A stretch of 12,188 nt of DNA from Limnohabitans sp. Rim8 (GTDB lineage: Bacteria; Pseudomonadota; Gammaproteobacteria; Burkholderiales; Burkholderiaceae_C): positions 1 to 12,188 of the forward strand of contig CAMDXR010000062.1 of the NCBI GenBank assembly GCA_945877725.1, read 5' to 3'. This document shows, in pieces, positions 6,175 through 12,188 of the stretch. Numbering within the stretch: position 1 is the stretch's first letter; each line of letters opens with the position of its first letter. Made by a program: the position numbers and the translations under genes. The notes below the pieces were generated by a model. The model had not been told where the DNA came from and made no database searches. It was given only the letters and a program-made list of their open reading frames with translations.

Positions 6175-7968
6175 TTACTGGGAAAGAGCCCAGCTATTGC
6201 CGTTGTAAGTCCAAGTGTAGGTGACACCATAATTGAGCGCAGTGCCATTCACGGTCGTGTTCCAACCTGAAGTTCTTATGAACTTGATTACGCTGCCGGT
6301 GGCCAATGTGTTGTTGACGGGCAAAGTTACATTGCCAACCCAGTAACCATCATAGAGACTGACCGTTAAGACGTTAGGGCGAGAGAAAACAGTTTTGTAA
6401 AACGGCAAGCTGTTGATTTTGTTTGTCAACTGATCTTGGCTATTTGCATAGCTGCCCATGTTCAGATTTTTAGGCCTATAGGTACCGAATGTGACAACCG
6501 CGTTGTGAACACCATAGCCAGACTCGGCGGCTGCAGTTGCCAGTGGTGCATTGATGTAATTGGTTGCAAAGCGCTCGTAGCCACCTTCACGATATTTGGC
6601 ACCCACAGCTTTGATGACCCCATTGACTATTTGAACTTCAACAACTTTGGTGTATTGGCCTGTTTCCAGATAGAGGTTGTACTTGTTGTCGCCCAAATAA
6701 TCCGTTTGCGCTGCATAGGCACCCCCCATCCATGTACCGTTCAAGGTACCCTTGAGATCAATAGACTGGGCAGTGATCGATTCAGGTAAAGCAATCCCTG
6801 TGGTGTTGAGGTATGAGGAGCCCAAGTCGCGGGAGATATCCCATGTTTTGCCGTTGTAAATCGCCACGTAGTCCGCACCCTCTTTGAGTGAGAACTTGTT
6901 TTCCCAAGAAGTGCCCCAAAGCGCAGTTCTTTTGAGGAGTAGTTTGCTGCCCGTTGGAATTTCTGAGGTGTTTTTAGGCAGGTCGACGAGACCAATCCAG
7001 AAGCTATTGGCGACATTCAACGTGGCCACGCTGGTGGAGTCGGTAAAAATGGTTTTGAGAAAAGCCAGTGTGTTGAGCTTGTTGGTCAATTCAGACTGGG
7101 TGCTCAGAATTGCGTTGATACTTTTAGCCATTTTTGGTCTGACATCATAAATGCCGTAACCAGGAGCTGAATCGCTTGTGGCAAGAGGAGCATTGATGTA
7201 ATCGTTGGCCATTGGGAGGTATAAGCCGTTGCGGTATTTGGCACCGTAGGCATATATTTTGTTGCCTTCAACGCGCAACTGGACCACTTTGGCGTGTAGA
7301 TCGGTCTCTATGTAGGCATCCCAGTAGTCAGCGCCACTGATGTAACCGGAGCCAGGATGTGGGAGTTTCTGAAATTTTGCGGGGAAATTGCCGCCGATGG
7401 AACTCCCATTCATTGTTCCTGTGAAGTCAATGATGACTTGCTTGGTGGAGTCATAGTTAGGAATCACTTGACCTGTCCCAGTCAAGTAGGGTGTGGCGTC
7501 AGCCAGCGTATTTTGACGATATTCATCTGGCCAAAGCCCACTTCGTTCAAATAAAACAGTTGGTTTTTTTACATTGAGAAATCTGTATTCAATATAGGCA
7601 AAATGACCGACGGTATTGGTTGAAGAAAACCTACCGTAGCCATCAAAATCCCAATTTCGACCTGTCGAGCTGAGAAACATAAAGCTCGACCCACCGTTGT
7701 AGTTGTAATAATCGGCATAAGCTCTGTAGTGTCTATTTAGTAATTTGCCATCGCTGAATGCCCAATGTTGCTTTTGGTCTGAAATATTACAGGTGTCGTA
7801 TGTGATGTAAGTGCCGCCATCAAAAGATGGGAAAGTTGCCACAGTCAGGCAAACGTCAACAATGGAAGGGTCATTCAGTTTTACCAGCTTGTAACCAGGC
7901 CAACTGTTAGACGCTGTAGCCAATAAGGGCGTTAGCAAAAACACGGCCGATAGTGTAATTTTTTTCAT
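6175..7968 (-). CDS. secreted two-module protein with a ricin-B-like N-terminus, function unknown
   Basis: A 597-residue protein I do not recognise as a named family. It has a clear Sec signal peptide (MKKITLSAVFLLTPLLATA, cleavage near 19-20). Residues ~23-130 contain two cysteines (C40, C60) and a QHW motif (67-69), like one or two repeats of a ricin-B beta-trefoil, suggesting carbohydrate binding. Two tandem modules follow (~177-382 and ~401-597) that share GTxNG, GAKYR, YINAPLAT, GYG, LTNK, a WxG...LP segment and a closing YNGxxW. Each looks like two beta-rich subdomains. The last part recalls beta-sandwich repeats in secreted mucin-targeting metalloproteases, but no protease motif is present. 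Codon use is visibly more AT-rich than in neighbours. It has its own terminator and lies between two copies of the rsmI 3' end. Probable role: extracellular binding or adhesion. Confidence 0.8.
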   Translation of the reverse strand: MKKITLSAVFLLTPLLATASNSWPGYKLVKLNDPSIVDVCLTVATFPSFDGGTYITYDTCNISDQKQHWAFSDGKLLNRHYRAYADYYNYNGGSSFMFLSSTGRNWDFDGYGRFSSTNTVGHFAYIEYRFLNVKKPTVLFERSGLWPDEYRQNTLADATPYLTGTGQVIPNYDSTKQVIIDFTGTMNGSSIGGNFPAKFQKLPHPGSGYISGADYWDAYIETDLHAKVVQLRVEGNKIYAYGAKYRNGLYLPMANDYINAPLATSDSAPGYGIYDVRPKMAKSINAILSTQSELTNKLNTLAFLKTIFTDSTSVATLNVANSFWIGLVDLPKNTSEIPTGSKLLLKRTALWGTSWENKFSLKEGADYVAIYNGKTWDISRDLGSSYLNTTGIALPESITAQSIDLKGTLNGTWMGGAYAAQTDYLGDNKYNLYLETGQYTKVVEVQIVNGVIKAVGAKYREGGYERFATNYINAPLATAAAESGYGVHNAVVTFGTYRPKNLNMGSYANSQDQLTNKINSLPFYKTVFSRPNVLTVSLYDGYWVGNVTLPVNNTLATGSVIKFIRTSGWNTTVNGTALNYGVTYTWTYNGNSWALSQ

Positions 7969-8105
7969 GGGATTTTCTTTAAAAGTGAATCTCGAAAACC
8001 GAGAATCGGTAATTTATTACATAAAAAGAATTATTGAAAATAATTTAGTAACAATTAGTATCTCTTTTAGACAAAATTTTCTAAATATCTGATGGGTGGC
8101 GCGGC
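7969..8105 (-). promoter_or_regulatory. AT-rich upstream region of the secreted-protein gene
   Basis: This is a strongly AT-rich 137-base stretch between the secreted-protein start and the rsmI stop. On the minus strand a possible sigma-70-like pair is TTTTCA (plus 8035-8040) and ATAAAT (plus 8012-8017) with a 17-base spacer. A small hairpin TCTCG/CGAGA (7990-8004) would fall in the leader, and AAAGAAAA lies just before the ATG as a weak ribosome site. In AT-rich DNA such matches arise easily, so only the promoter-bearing nature of the region is reasonably supported. Confidence 0.35.
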
Positions 8106-9020
8106 TCAGCCTTTCTTCAGCGCCAGCGCTTTGTCGTATAGCTCGTTTTTGGACTCGCCCGTGATCTCTGCGGCCAATTTGACGGCGGTTTTTAGGGGCA
8201 GCTCGGGCAGCAGAATTTGCAACACGCGCAGGCCTTCCCCGGTGGTGGCGGGCACAGGGGCATCGTGCAGCACCAGCACAAACTCCCCACGTTGGCGGTC
8301 GGGTTTTTCGGCCAGCCAGCGGGGCAGGTCTTGCGCTGGGAGCGTTTCAATCTGTTCAAACTGCTTGGTCAGTTCGCGGCCCAGCGTGATGCGGCGTTCG
8401 CCCAGCATCGCCAGAGCTTGTGCCAAGGCCTCAATGCGGTGGGGGGCTTCTAGAAGCACCACGGCACGGCTTTCTTGCGCCAAGGCTTGCACCGCTTGCT
8501 GGCGTTCGCCCGATTTGCTGGGCAAAAAGCCTGCAAACACAAAACCATCTTCCCCCGTCATGCCCGATGCGCTGAGCGCGGTGGTCACGCTGCTGGCCCC
8601 GGGCAAGGGCAACACCCTGAAACCGGCTTGCCGCACGGCCGCCACCAATCGAGCGCCGGGGTCGCTGATGGCGGGCGTGCCTGCATCGCTGACATAGGCC
8701 ACGCGTTCACCCTGGCTGAGTCGGGCAATGACCGTTTGCGCCGCTTCGGCTTCGTTGTGTTGGTGCACGGCCAGCAGTTGCGAGCCGGGCCGGTCCAGGC
8801 CATAGGCTCGCAGCAATTGTTGGGTGTGGCGGGTGTCTTCGCAGGCCACGGCGTTGACCAGGCTTAATACATGCAATGCGCGCAGACTGATGTCGGCGAG
8901 GTTGCCAATCGGGGTCGCCACCACATACAGTGTGCTGGTCGGGTTGTTTTGTGATCCGGCGGCGTCGTGCGCAGCCTCCAAGGCTTTGGCAAACGAGGCA
9001 GACAAGGGAGACGGAGTCAA
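8106..9020 (-). CDS. rsmI: 16S rRNA (cytidine-1402-2'-O)-methyltransferase
   Basis: A 304-residue SAM-dependent methyltransferase of the tetrapyrrole-methylase fold that 2'-O-methylates C1402 of 16S rRNA. Family motifs are all present: VATPIGNLADIS (34-45), CEDTR (60-64), SDAGTPAISDPG (111-122), PLPGASS (138-144), and the C-terminal KTAVKLAAEITGESKNELYDK region. The only start consistent with these is TTG at 9018-9020; there is no Met before the methylase core, and GAGGA (plus 9027-9031) sits six bases upstream. It is divergent from yraN, as in many proteobacteria, but here the two start codons overlap by one base, so each ribosome site lies inside the other gene. The 3' end has a diverged second copy at 5921-6034. 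Confidence 0.95.
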   Translation of the reverse strand: MTPSPLSASFAKALEAAHDAAGSQNNPTSTLYVVATPIGNLADISLRALHVLSLVNAVACEDTRHTQQLLRAYGLDRPGSQLLAVHQHNEAEAAQTVIARLSQGERVAYVSDAGTPAISDPGARLVAAVRQAGFRVLPLPGASSVTTALSASGMTGEDGFVFAGFLPSKSGERQQAVQALAQESRAVVLLEAPHRIEALAQALAMLGERRITLGRELTKQFEQIETLPAQDLPRWLAEKPDRQRGEFVLVLHDAPVPATTGEGLRVLQILLPELPLKTAVKLAAEITGESKNELYDKALALKKG

Positions 9021-9409
9021 TGCAATTCCTCAAAAAAGAGACAGTGGGCCTGCCCACGACCAAAGCCCGTGGCGATGCGGCTGAAGACGAGGCGCTGGCC
9101 TATTTACAAGCGCAGGGGTTGCGCTTGCTGCAGCGCAATTATCGGACCCCCGGACGAGGCGGGGGCGAAATTGACCTGATCATGCAATCGGCGGATGGCA
9201 CGGTGGTGTTTGTCGAGGTTCGCAAACGCAGCCGCAGTGACCATGGCGGGGCGGCGGCCAGCATTGGGTACGCCAAGCAAAGGCGCATTATTTATGCAGC
9301 CCAGCATTACCTGATGAGTTGGCGGCGCTTGCCGCCCATGCGCTTTGATGTGGTGACCCTCGAGTCGGTCGGGCCGCAATGGTTGCAAGCGGCCTTTGAT
9401 GGGGCTTGA
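9020..9409 (+). CDS. yraN: UPF0102/YraN family protein
   Basis: A 129-residue protein of the YraN family, which has a restriction-endonuclease-like (Holliday-resolvase-type) fold and no settled function. Family landmarks are E22 in RGDAAEDEALAYL, RNYR (39-42), GGGEIDLI (47-54) and VFVEVRKRS (63-71). The nuclease triad E/D-ExK is thus present as D52 and E66, but the usual lysine is arginine (R68), and activity is uncertain. I chose ATG 9020 with AAGGGAG at 9004-9010, nine bases upstream; an earlier in-frame start would read through rsmI antisense. It is followed by diaA- and dolP-type genes, the same order as around E. coli yraN. Confidence 0.92.
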   Translation: MQFLKKETVGLPTTKARGDAAEDEALAYLQAQGLRLLQRNYRTPGRGGGEIDLIMQSADGTVVFVEVRKRSRSDHGGAAASIGYAKQRRIIYAAQHYLMSWRRLPPMRFDVVTLESVGPQWLQAAFDGA

Positions 9410-9413
9410 TTTC

Positions 9414-9449
9414 TGGGGGAAATTGACCGTAAAAGCCGAAATTCCCCCA
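9414..9449. other. stem-loop between yraN and the diaA-like gene
   Basis: TGGGGGAA (9414-9421) pairs perfectly with TTCCCCCA (9442-9449) over a 20-base loop, four bases after the yraN stop codon. No T-run follows on either strand, so it is not a standard intrinsic terminator; it may attenuate or protect the transcript between yraN and the next gene. Confidence 0.5.
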
Positions 9450-9506
9450 CGAAAGAGCGATTGATTACAAAAACTGCCTAGCGCTCGGGGTTATCATCGC
9501 CAGCGC

Positions 9507-10091
9507 ATGCTCGACCTACGAATCCAACAACACTTTATTGACAGCGCAGACCTGCACTATCAGGTGGCCGAAAGCTTGGCCAAACCTGTGGATGCAGCAG
9601 TGCAGGCTGTTTTGGCTTGTGTCACCGGGGGCGGCAAGGTCTTGGCTGGGGGCATGGGCCCTTCGGCAGCGCTGGCCCAATATTTGGTGAGCATGATGGT
9701 GGGCGGCTTTGAGCGCGAGCGTCCCGGTTTGGCCGCCATGGCCTTGTCGGCTGACGCCGTGATGGCCACCCGCTGGACCGACGAGCAAGCCATGGCCCGC
9801 CAAGTCTTGGCGCTGGGGCACACGGGTGACGTGCTCGTGCTCATCAGCGTGGATGGCACGGAGGCTGCGTTGGTTCAGGCGGTGCAAGCGGCCCACGATC
9901 GGGAAATGAGCGTGCTGGCCCTGACGGGACACCACGGCGGTAGCTTGGCCCGCCAGCTGCGTGAAACCGATGTGCATGTGTGCGTGCCGCATGAGCGAGC
10001 CGCCAGAATTCGTGAAGTCCAGCATTTGGTGCTGCACTGTCTGTGTGATGGAATCGATACCCAGCTGTTGGGTGAACAGGAGCCTCTTTAA
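9507..10091 (+). CDS. diaA: DiaA/GmhA-like SIS-domain protein
   Basis: A 194-residue single SIS-domain protein. Its position between yraN and a dolP-type gene, and its C-terminus (DVHVCVPHERAARIREVQHL, then LCDGIDTQLL), fit DiaA, the DnaA-binding protein that stimulates replication initiation, or the related phosphoheptose isomerase GmhA. Two sugar-phosphate-binding loops look altered: the usual GNGxSA is GMGPSA (49-54), and the usual STSGNS-type loop is SVDGTE (114-119). I therefore favour a structural, DnaA-binding role over isomerase activity, though DnaA binding is inferred from context only. Start ATG 9507 has no strong ribosome site. The stop codon directly abuts the next ATG, indicating cotranscription. 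Confidence 0.82.
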   Translation: MLDLRIQQHFIDSADLHYQVAESLAKPVDAAVQAVLACVTGGGKVLAGGMGPSAALAQYLVSMMVGGFERERPGLAAMALSADAVMATRWTDEQAMARQVLALGHTGDVLVLISVDGTEAALVQAVQAAHDREMSVLALTGHHGGSLARQLRETDVHVCVPHERAARIREVQHLVLHCLCDGIDTQLLGEQEPL

Positions 10092-10718
10092 ATGAACCGA
10101 AATCTTCAAACTGTCCTTTTGTCCGGTGTTTTGCTGGCCGCCGCCGCGACAAGTTTGTCCGGCTGCGCCCCCTTGATCGTGGGCGGTGCTGTCATGACCG
10201 GGATTGTGGCCACCGACCGCCGCACCACAGGGGCGCAGGTAGAAGACGAGGGCATTGAGCTGAAGTTGGCCAGTGCCGTGCGCCAAGAGTTGGGCGATCG
10301 CGTGCACTTGAATGTGACCAGTTTCAACCGCAAAGTGTTGCTTTCCGGCGAGGCGCGCACTACGGCCGACAAGGAGCGCGCTGAAAAACTGGCGCAAAGC
10401 CAGGAGAACGTTCAGTCGGTGGTCAATGATTTGGCGGTACAAGCCCCCAGCAGCCTGACCCAACGCTCCAAAGACACGGTGACCACCAGCCAGGTGAAGG
10501 CGGCTTTTATTGACGCCAAAGATTTGCAGGTCAACTCGATCAAAGTCGTCACCGAGCGCGGCATTGTGTATTTGATGGGCCGCGTCACCGCCCGCGAAGC
10601 CACACGCGCCACCGATATCGTGCGCAAAATTGGCGGCGTGTCTAAGGTAATCCGGGTGTTTGAGGAAATATCCGAAGAAGAACTCAAACGCCTGAGCCAG
10701 CCGCCCATGGCCAAGTAA
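10092..10718 (+). CDS. dolP: BON-domain outer-membrane lipoprotein (DolP/YraP type)
   Basis: A 208-residue lipoprotein with a hydrophobic signal ending in the lipobox LSGC (lipidated C25). The following residue is alanine, so the Lol avoidance signal is absent and outer-membrane sorting is expected. Two BON domains follow, about 52-118 and 128-196, with typical GxVxLxG-like strands (VLLSGEARTTADKERAE and VYLMGRVTAREATRATD). This domain order is that of E. coli DolP (YraP), which supports outer-membrane integrity and binds anionic lipids. Its ATG follows the diaA stop codon without a gap, and AGGAG at 10078-10082 gives a good nine-base spacing. A strong terminator lies 18 bases downstream. Confidence 0.92.
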   Translation: MNRNLQTVLLSGVLLAAAATSLSGCAPLIVGGAVMTGIVATDRRTTGAQVEDEGIELKLASAVRQELGDRVHLNVTSFNRKVLLSGEARTTADKERAEKLAQSQENVQSVVNDLAVQAPSSLTQRSKDTVTTSQVKAAFIDAKDLQVNSIKVVTERGIVYLMGRVTAREATRATDIVRKIGGVSKVIRVFEEISEEELKRLSQPPMAK

Positions 10719-10736
10719 GACCTTGTGCGATACCCC

Positions 10737-10763
10737 AAAAAAGCGACTTAGGTCGCTTTTTTT
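10737..10763. terminator. bidirectional intrinsic terminator
   Basis: An 11-bp perfect stem, AAAAAAGCGAC and GTCGCTTTTTT, around the loop TTAG, ends in a T-run on both strands (seven Ts on plus, six on minus). It lies between the convergent dolP-type gene and the dehydrogenase gene that ends at 10777, and can serve both. Confidence 0.95.
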
Positions 10764-10776
10764 GATGTTGTGGGGT

Positions 10777-11682
10777 TCAGCGCAAGCGGCGGATCAGGCT
10801 GGAGGTGTCCCAGCGGGTACCGCCCATTTTTTGTACGTCGGCATAAAACTGGTCCACCAAAGCGGTGACCGGCAAACGCGCACCGTTGCGTTTGGCCTCG
10901 TCCAGCACCAGACCCAAGTCTTTGCGCATCCATTCCACGGCAAAACCAAATTCGAACTTGTCGTCGGCCATGGTCTTGCCACGGTTGTCCATTTGCCAAC
11001 TTTGGGCGGCACCCTTGCCAATCACATCCAGCACTTGGTGCATGTCCAGGCCCGCTTGTTGCCCAAAGGCAATGGCCTCGGACAGTCCTTGCACCAAACC
11101 GGCAATGCAGATCTGGTTGACCATTTTGGTCAATTGGCCCGCACCCGAGGCCCCCAACAAGGTGAAGGCCCTAGAAAACGCCATGGCCGCTGGTTTGGCT
11201 TGGTCAAAGGCCGCCGCATCTCCACCGCACATGACCGTGAGGGCACCGTTTTGCGCGCCACCCTGACCACCCGAAACCGGGGCATCCACAAAATGCAGGC
11301 CTCGGTTTTGGGCTTCGGCGTAAAGCTCGCGGGCCACTTCGGCCGAGGCTGTGGTGTGGTCGATAAAAATTGCACCGGGCTTCATGCCCGCAAAAGCACC
11401 GTCTGGGCCCAGCACCACACTGCGCAAATCGGCATCGTTGCCCACGCAGGCAAACACCATGTCTGCGCCCGCTGCGGCCTCACGCGGGGTGGGGGCCGAA
11501 GCGTTGCCCGGACATTCGGCCAACCAAGCCGTGGCTTTGGCAGCGCTGCGGTTATAGACCGTAACGTGGTGCCCGGCACGCGCCAGGTGCCCCGCCATGG
11601 GGTAGCCCATCACGCCCAAGCCCAAAAAGGCAACGCGGCAGGCAGGGGTGGGTTCGTAGGTTTTGGCAGCAATTTGGCTCAT
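10777..11682 (-). CDS. 3-hydroxyisobutyrate dehydrogenase / tartronate semialdehyde reductase family
   Basis: A 301-residue beta-hydroxyacid dehydrogenase. The N-terminal Rossmann motif GLGVMGYPMAGHL (21-33) is followed by YNR (43-45), a pattern usually linked to NADP preference. The substrate-binding signature DAPVSGGQGGAQNG lies at 133-146, and the catalytic lysine is K186 in GQLTKMVNQ with N189 following. The family oxidises or reduces 3-hydroxy acids such as 3-hydroxyisobutyrate or tartronate semialdehyde; sequence alone does not separate GarR, GlxR or MmsB types, so no symbol is given. The ATG at 11680-11682 has only a weak ribosome site. It converges on the dolP terminator. Its upstream region carries a 33-bp direct repeat that may be regulatory. 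Confidence 0.88.
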   Translation of the reverse strand: MSQIAAKTYEPTPACRVAFLGLGVMGYPMAGHLARAGHHVTVYNRSAAKATAWLAECPGNASAPTPREAAAGADMVFACVGNDADLRSVVLGPDGAFAGMKPGAIFIDHTTASAEVARELYAEAQNRGLHFVDAPVSGGQGGAQNGALTVMCGGDAAAFDQAKPAAMAFSRAFTLLGASGAGQLTKMVNQICIAGLVQGLSEAIAFGQQAGLDMHQVLDVIGKGAAQSWQMDNRGKTMADDKFEFGFAVEWMRKDLGLVLDEAKRNGARLPVTALVDQFYADVQKMGGTRWDTSSLIRRLR

Positions 11683-11712
11683 GAAGGTCTCTGGTTGGAT
11701 CGGTTGATAGGG

Positions 11713-11773
11713 TGAACAGTTGGCAAATGGAAAGCTGGGTTTGAGTGAACGGGTGGCAAATGGAAAGCTGGGT
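11713..11773. repeat. two-copy 33-bp-period direct repeat upstream of the dehydrogenase
   Basis: TGAACAGTTGGCAAATGG and TGAACGGGTGGCAAATGG, each continued by AAAGCTGGGTT, begin at 11713 and 11746, about 28 matching bases with two differences. They lie 31-91 bases upstream of the minus-strand dehydrogenase start. Thirty-three bases is close to three helical turns, so paired protein-binding sites are possible, but a simple tandem duplication fits equally well. Confidence 0.7.
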
Positions 11774-11881
11774 TAGTGTCACTGGCTGAACATGCTGCCA
11801 GAAAAAAATAGCTAATTTAGCAGTTTGCCCATGTCCCCGCCATTCCACCGACCCCCGCCCATTCACCGCCGCCCCCTTGAC
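11774..11881. other. non-coding stretch with small inverted repeats
   Basis: Nothing coding is supported here. CTGGC (11782-11786) and GCCAG (11797-11801) form a small inverted repeat, and GCTAATTTAGC (11811-11821) is a short AT-rich palindrome beside an A-run. One or both could belong to the dehydrogenase promoter region. From about 11825 the plus strand becomes strongly C-rich. Confidence 0.4.
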
Positions 11882-12132
11882 CTGTCACCCCCGACCCATG
11901 CCCTGTCCCTCCTTACCCTGTCACCCCCGACCTGATCGGGGGTCCATGTCTTCGGCTAGGGTGGATACCCGGTCGTGGCCGCAGGGGCAGCCTCCCACAG
12001 TGGAGAAGCACTTTCGGCCGCAGGGGCAGCCTCCCACCAAGTGCGGATCTGCCCCTTCTTATCCTGTTACCCCCGACCTCTCTTGTCACCCGCGACCCTC
12101 CCCGTCACCCCCGACCTGATCGGGGGTCTATG
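11882..12132 (+). repeat. third cluster of the palindrome family
   Basis: Two full palindromes, at 11920-11948 and 12104-12132, have arms ACCCCCGA and TCGGGGGT around loop CCTGA, between GTC and CC(C/T)ATG-like flanks. They are the 5181-5300 unit in the opposite orientation. Half-copies beginning GTCACCC or GTTACCC followed by CCGACC or CGCGACC lie at 11884-11896, 12066-12078 and 12085-12097. GGATACCCGGTC at 11963-11974 is one arm of the other (ATACCCGG) subtype. None carries a T-run. Confidence 0.85.
11977..12037 (-). repeat. pair of REP-like elements
   Basis: A perfect 22-base direct repeat lies at 11977-11998 and 12016-12037 (39-base period). On the minus strand each unit starts GTGGGA and then folds as GGCTGC-CCCT-GCGGCC, a six-pair stem with one G-T wobble and a four-base loop. 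A GTGG-type head plus a short imperfect hairpin is how RAYT-associated REP elements look in Pseudomonas and relatives. No RAYT transposase gene is present in this window. Confidence 0.7.
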
Positions 12133-12161
12133 CCTTTTGCGGCCATGGATAAACCATTCAA

Positions 12162-12188
12162 ATGAGTCAGGTAGTTGCGGACGCAACT
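12162..12188 (+). CDS. possible 5' end of a following gene
   Basis: An ATG at 12162 opens a frame reading MSQVVADAT to the window edge. There is no convincing ribosome site, and nine codons are too few to identify anything. An ATG at 12145 in another frame stops after six codons. I list it only because the repeats end just before it and the composition changes. Confidence 0.2.

Noticed and set aside
9516..10463. 315-codon open frame on the minus strand
   Set aside because: It is antisense to the diaA- and dolP-type genes and has no recognisable domain.
10723..11715. 330-codon open frame on the plus strand
   Set aside because: It is antisense to the beta-hydroxyacid dehydrogenase, which has every family motif; it also runs through the terminator.
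11877..12119. 80-codon open frame across the right-hand repeats
   Set aside because: It is made entirely of palindromic and REP-like DNA translated as Pro/Ser/Arg-rich low complexity.
1..12188. tRNA, rRNA or riboswitch genes
   Set aside because: I saw no cloverleaf, rRNA or known riboswitch-like core on either strand; no covariance search could be run.

Overview
The window looks like chromosomal DNA from a betaproteobacterium, most likely a Comamonadaceae member of the Burkholderiales (Limnohabitans/Rhodoferax/Polaromonas-like). This rests on GC-rich codon use, the homoprotocatechuate (hpa) meta-cleavage gene style, and the conserved rsmI / yraN / diaA / dolP neighbourhood. The genus is an inference and was not tested by a search.

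Left part (1-5091), all on the plus strand: a catabolic cluster. It holds the 3' end of a 5-carboxymethyl-2-hydroxymuconate isomerase (hpaF type), the 2-oxo-hept-3-ene-1,7-dioate hydratase (hpaH) and the 4-hydroxy-2-oxoheptanedioate aldolase (hpaI). These are consecutive lower-pathway steps that turn the ring-cleavage product of homoprotocatechuate into pyruvate plus succinic semialdehyde. They are followed by a class II aldolase/adducin-like protein, a ketopantoate-reductase-like dehydrogenase and an EamA/DMT transporter. The last two overlap by one base (TGATG). The final three genes may be an accessory carbonyl/hydroxy-acid and transport module, but their substrates are unknown.

Middle part (5092-8105): an accessory, repeat-rich region. 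A small AT-rich GIY-YIG nuclease gene (5395-5679) sits between two nearly identical arrays of palindromic repeats that lie exactly 500 bases apart. The palindromes form one family with conserved flanks and loop, and their stem bases differ in a compensated way between subtypes. Next comes a 114-bp relic of the 3' end of rsmI (5921-6034, minus strand), a tidy intrinsic terminator, and a low-GC gene for a 597-residue secreted protein made of a ricin-B-like N-terminus plus two tandem ~200-residue modules. The relic and the intact rsmI end are direct repeats that bracket this gene, as expected for an imported segment that replaced the end of rsmI.

Right part (8106-10763): the housekeeping block. 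rsmI (minus) is head-to-head with yraN (plus), and their start codons share one base. These are followed by a diaA-like SIS protein with altered signature loops and a dolP/yraP-type BON-domain lipoprotein, closed by a strong bidirectional terminator. A 3-hydroxyisobutyrate dehydrogenase/tartronate semialdehyde reductase-family gene (minus, 10777-11682) converges on that terminator. Its upstream region carries a 33-bp-period direct repeat.

The far right (11774-12188) is non-coding and C-rich. It holds more copies of the same palindrome family, a pair of unrelated REP-like elements, and possibly the first codons of another gene.
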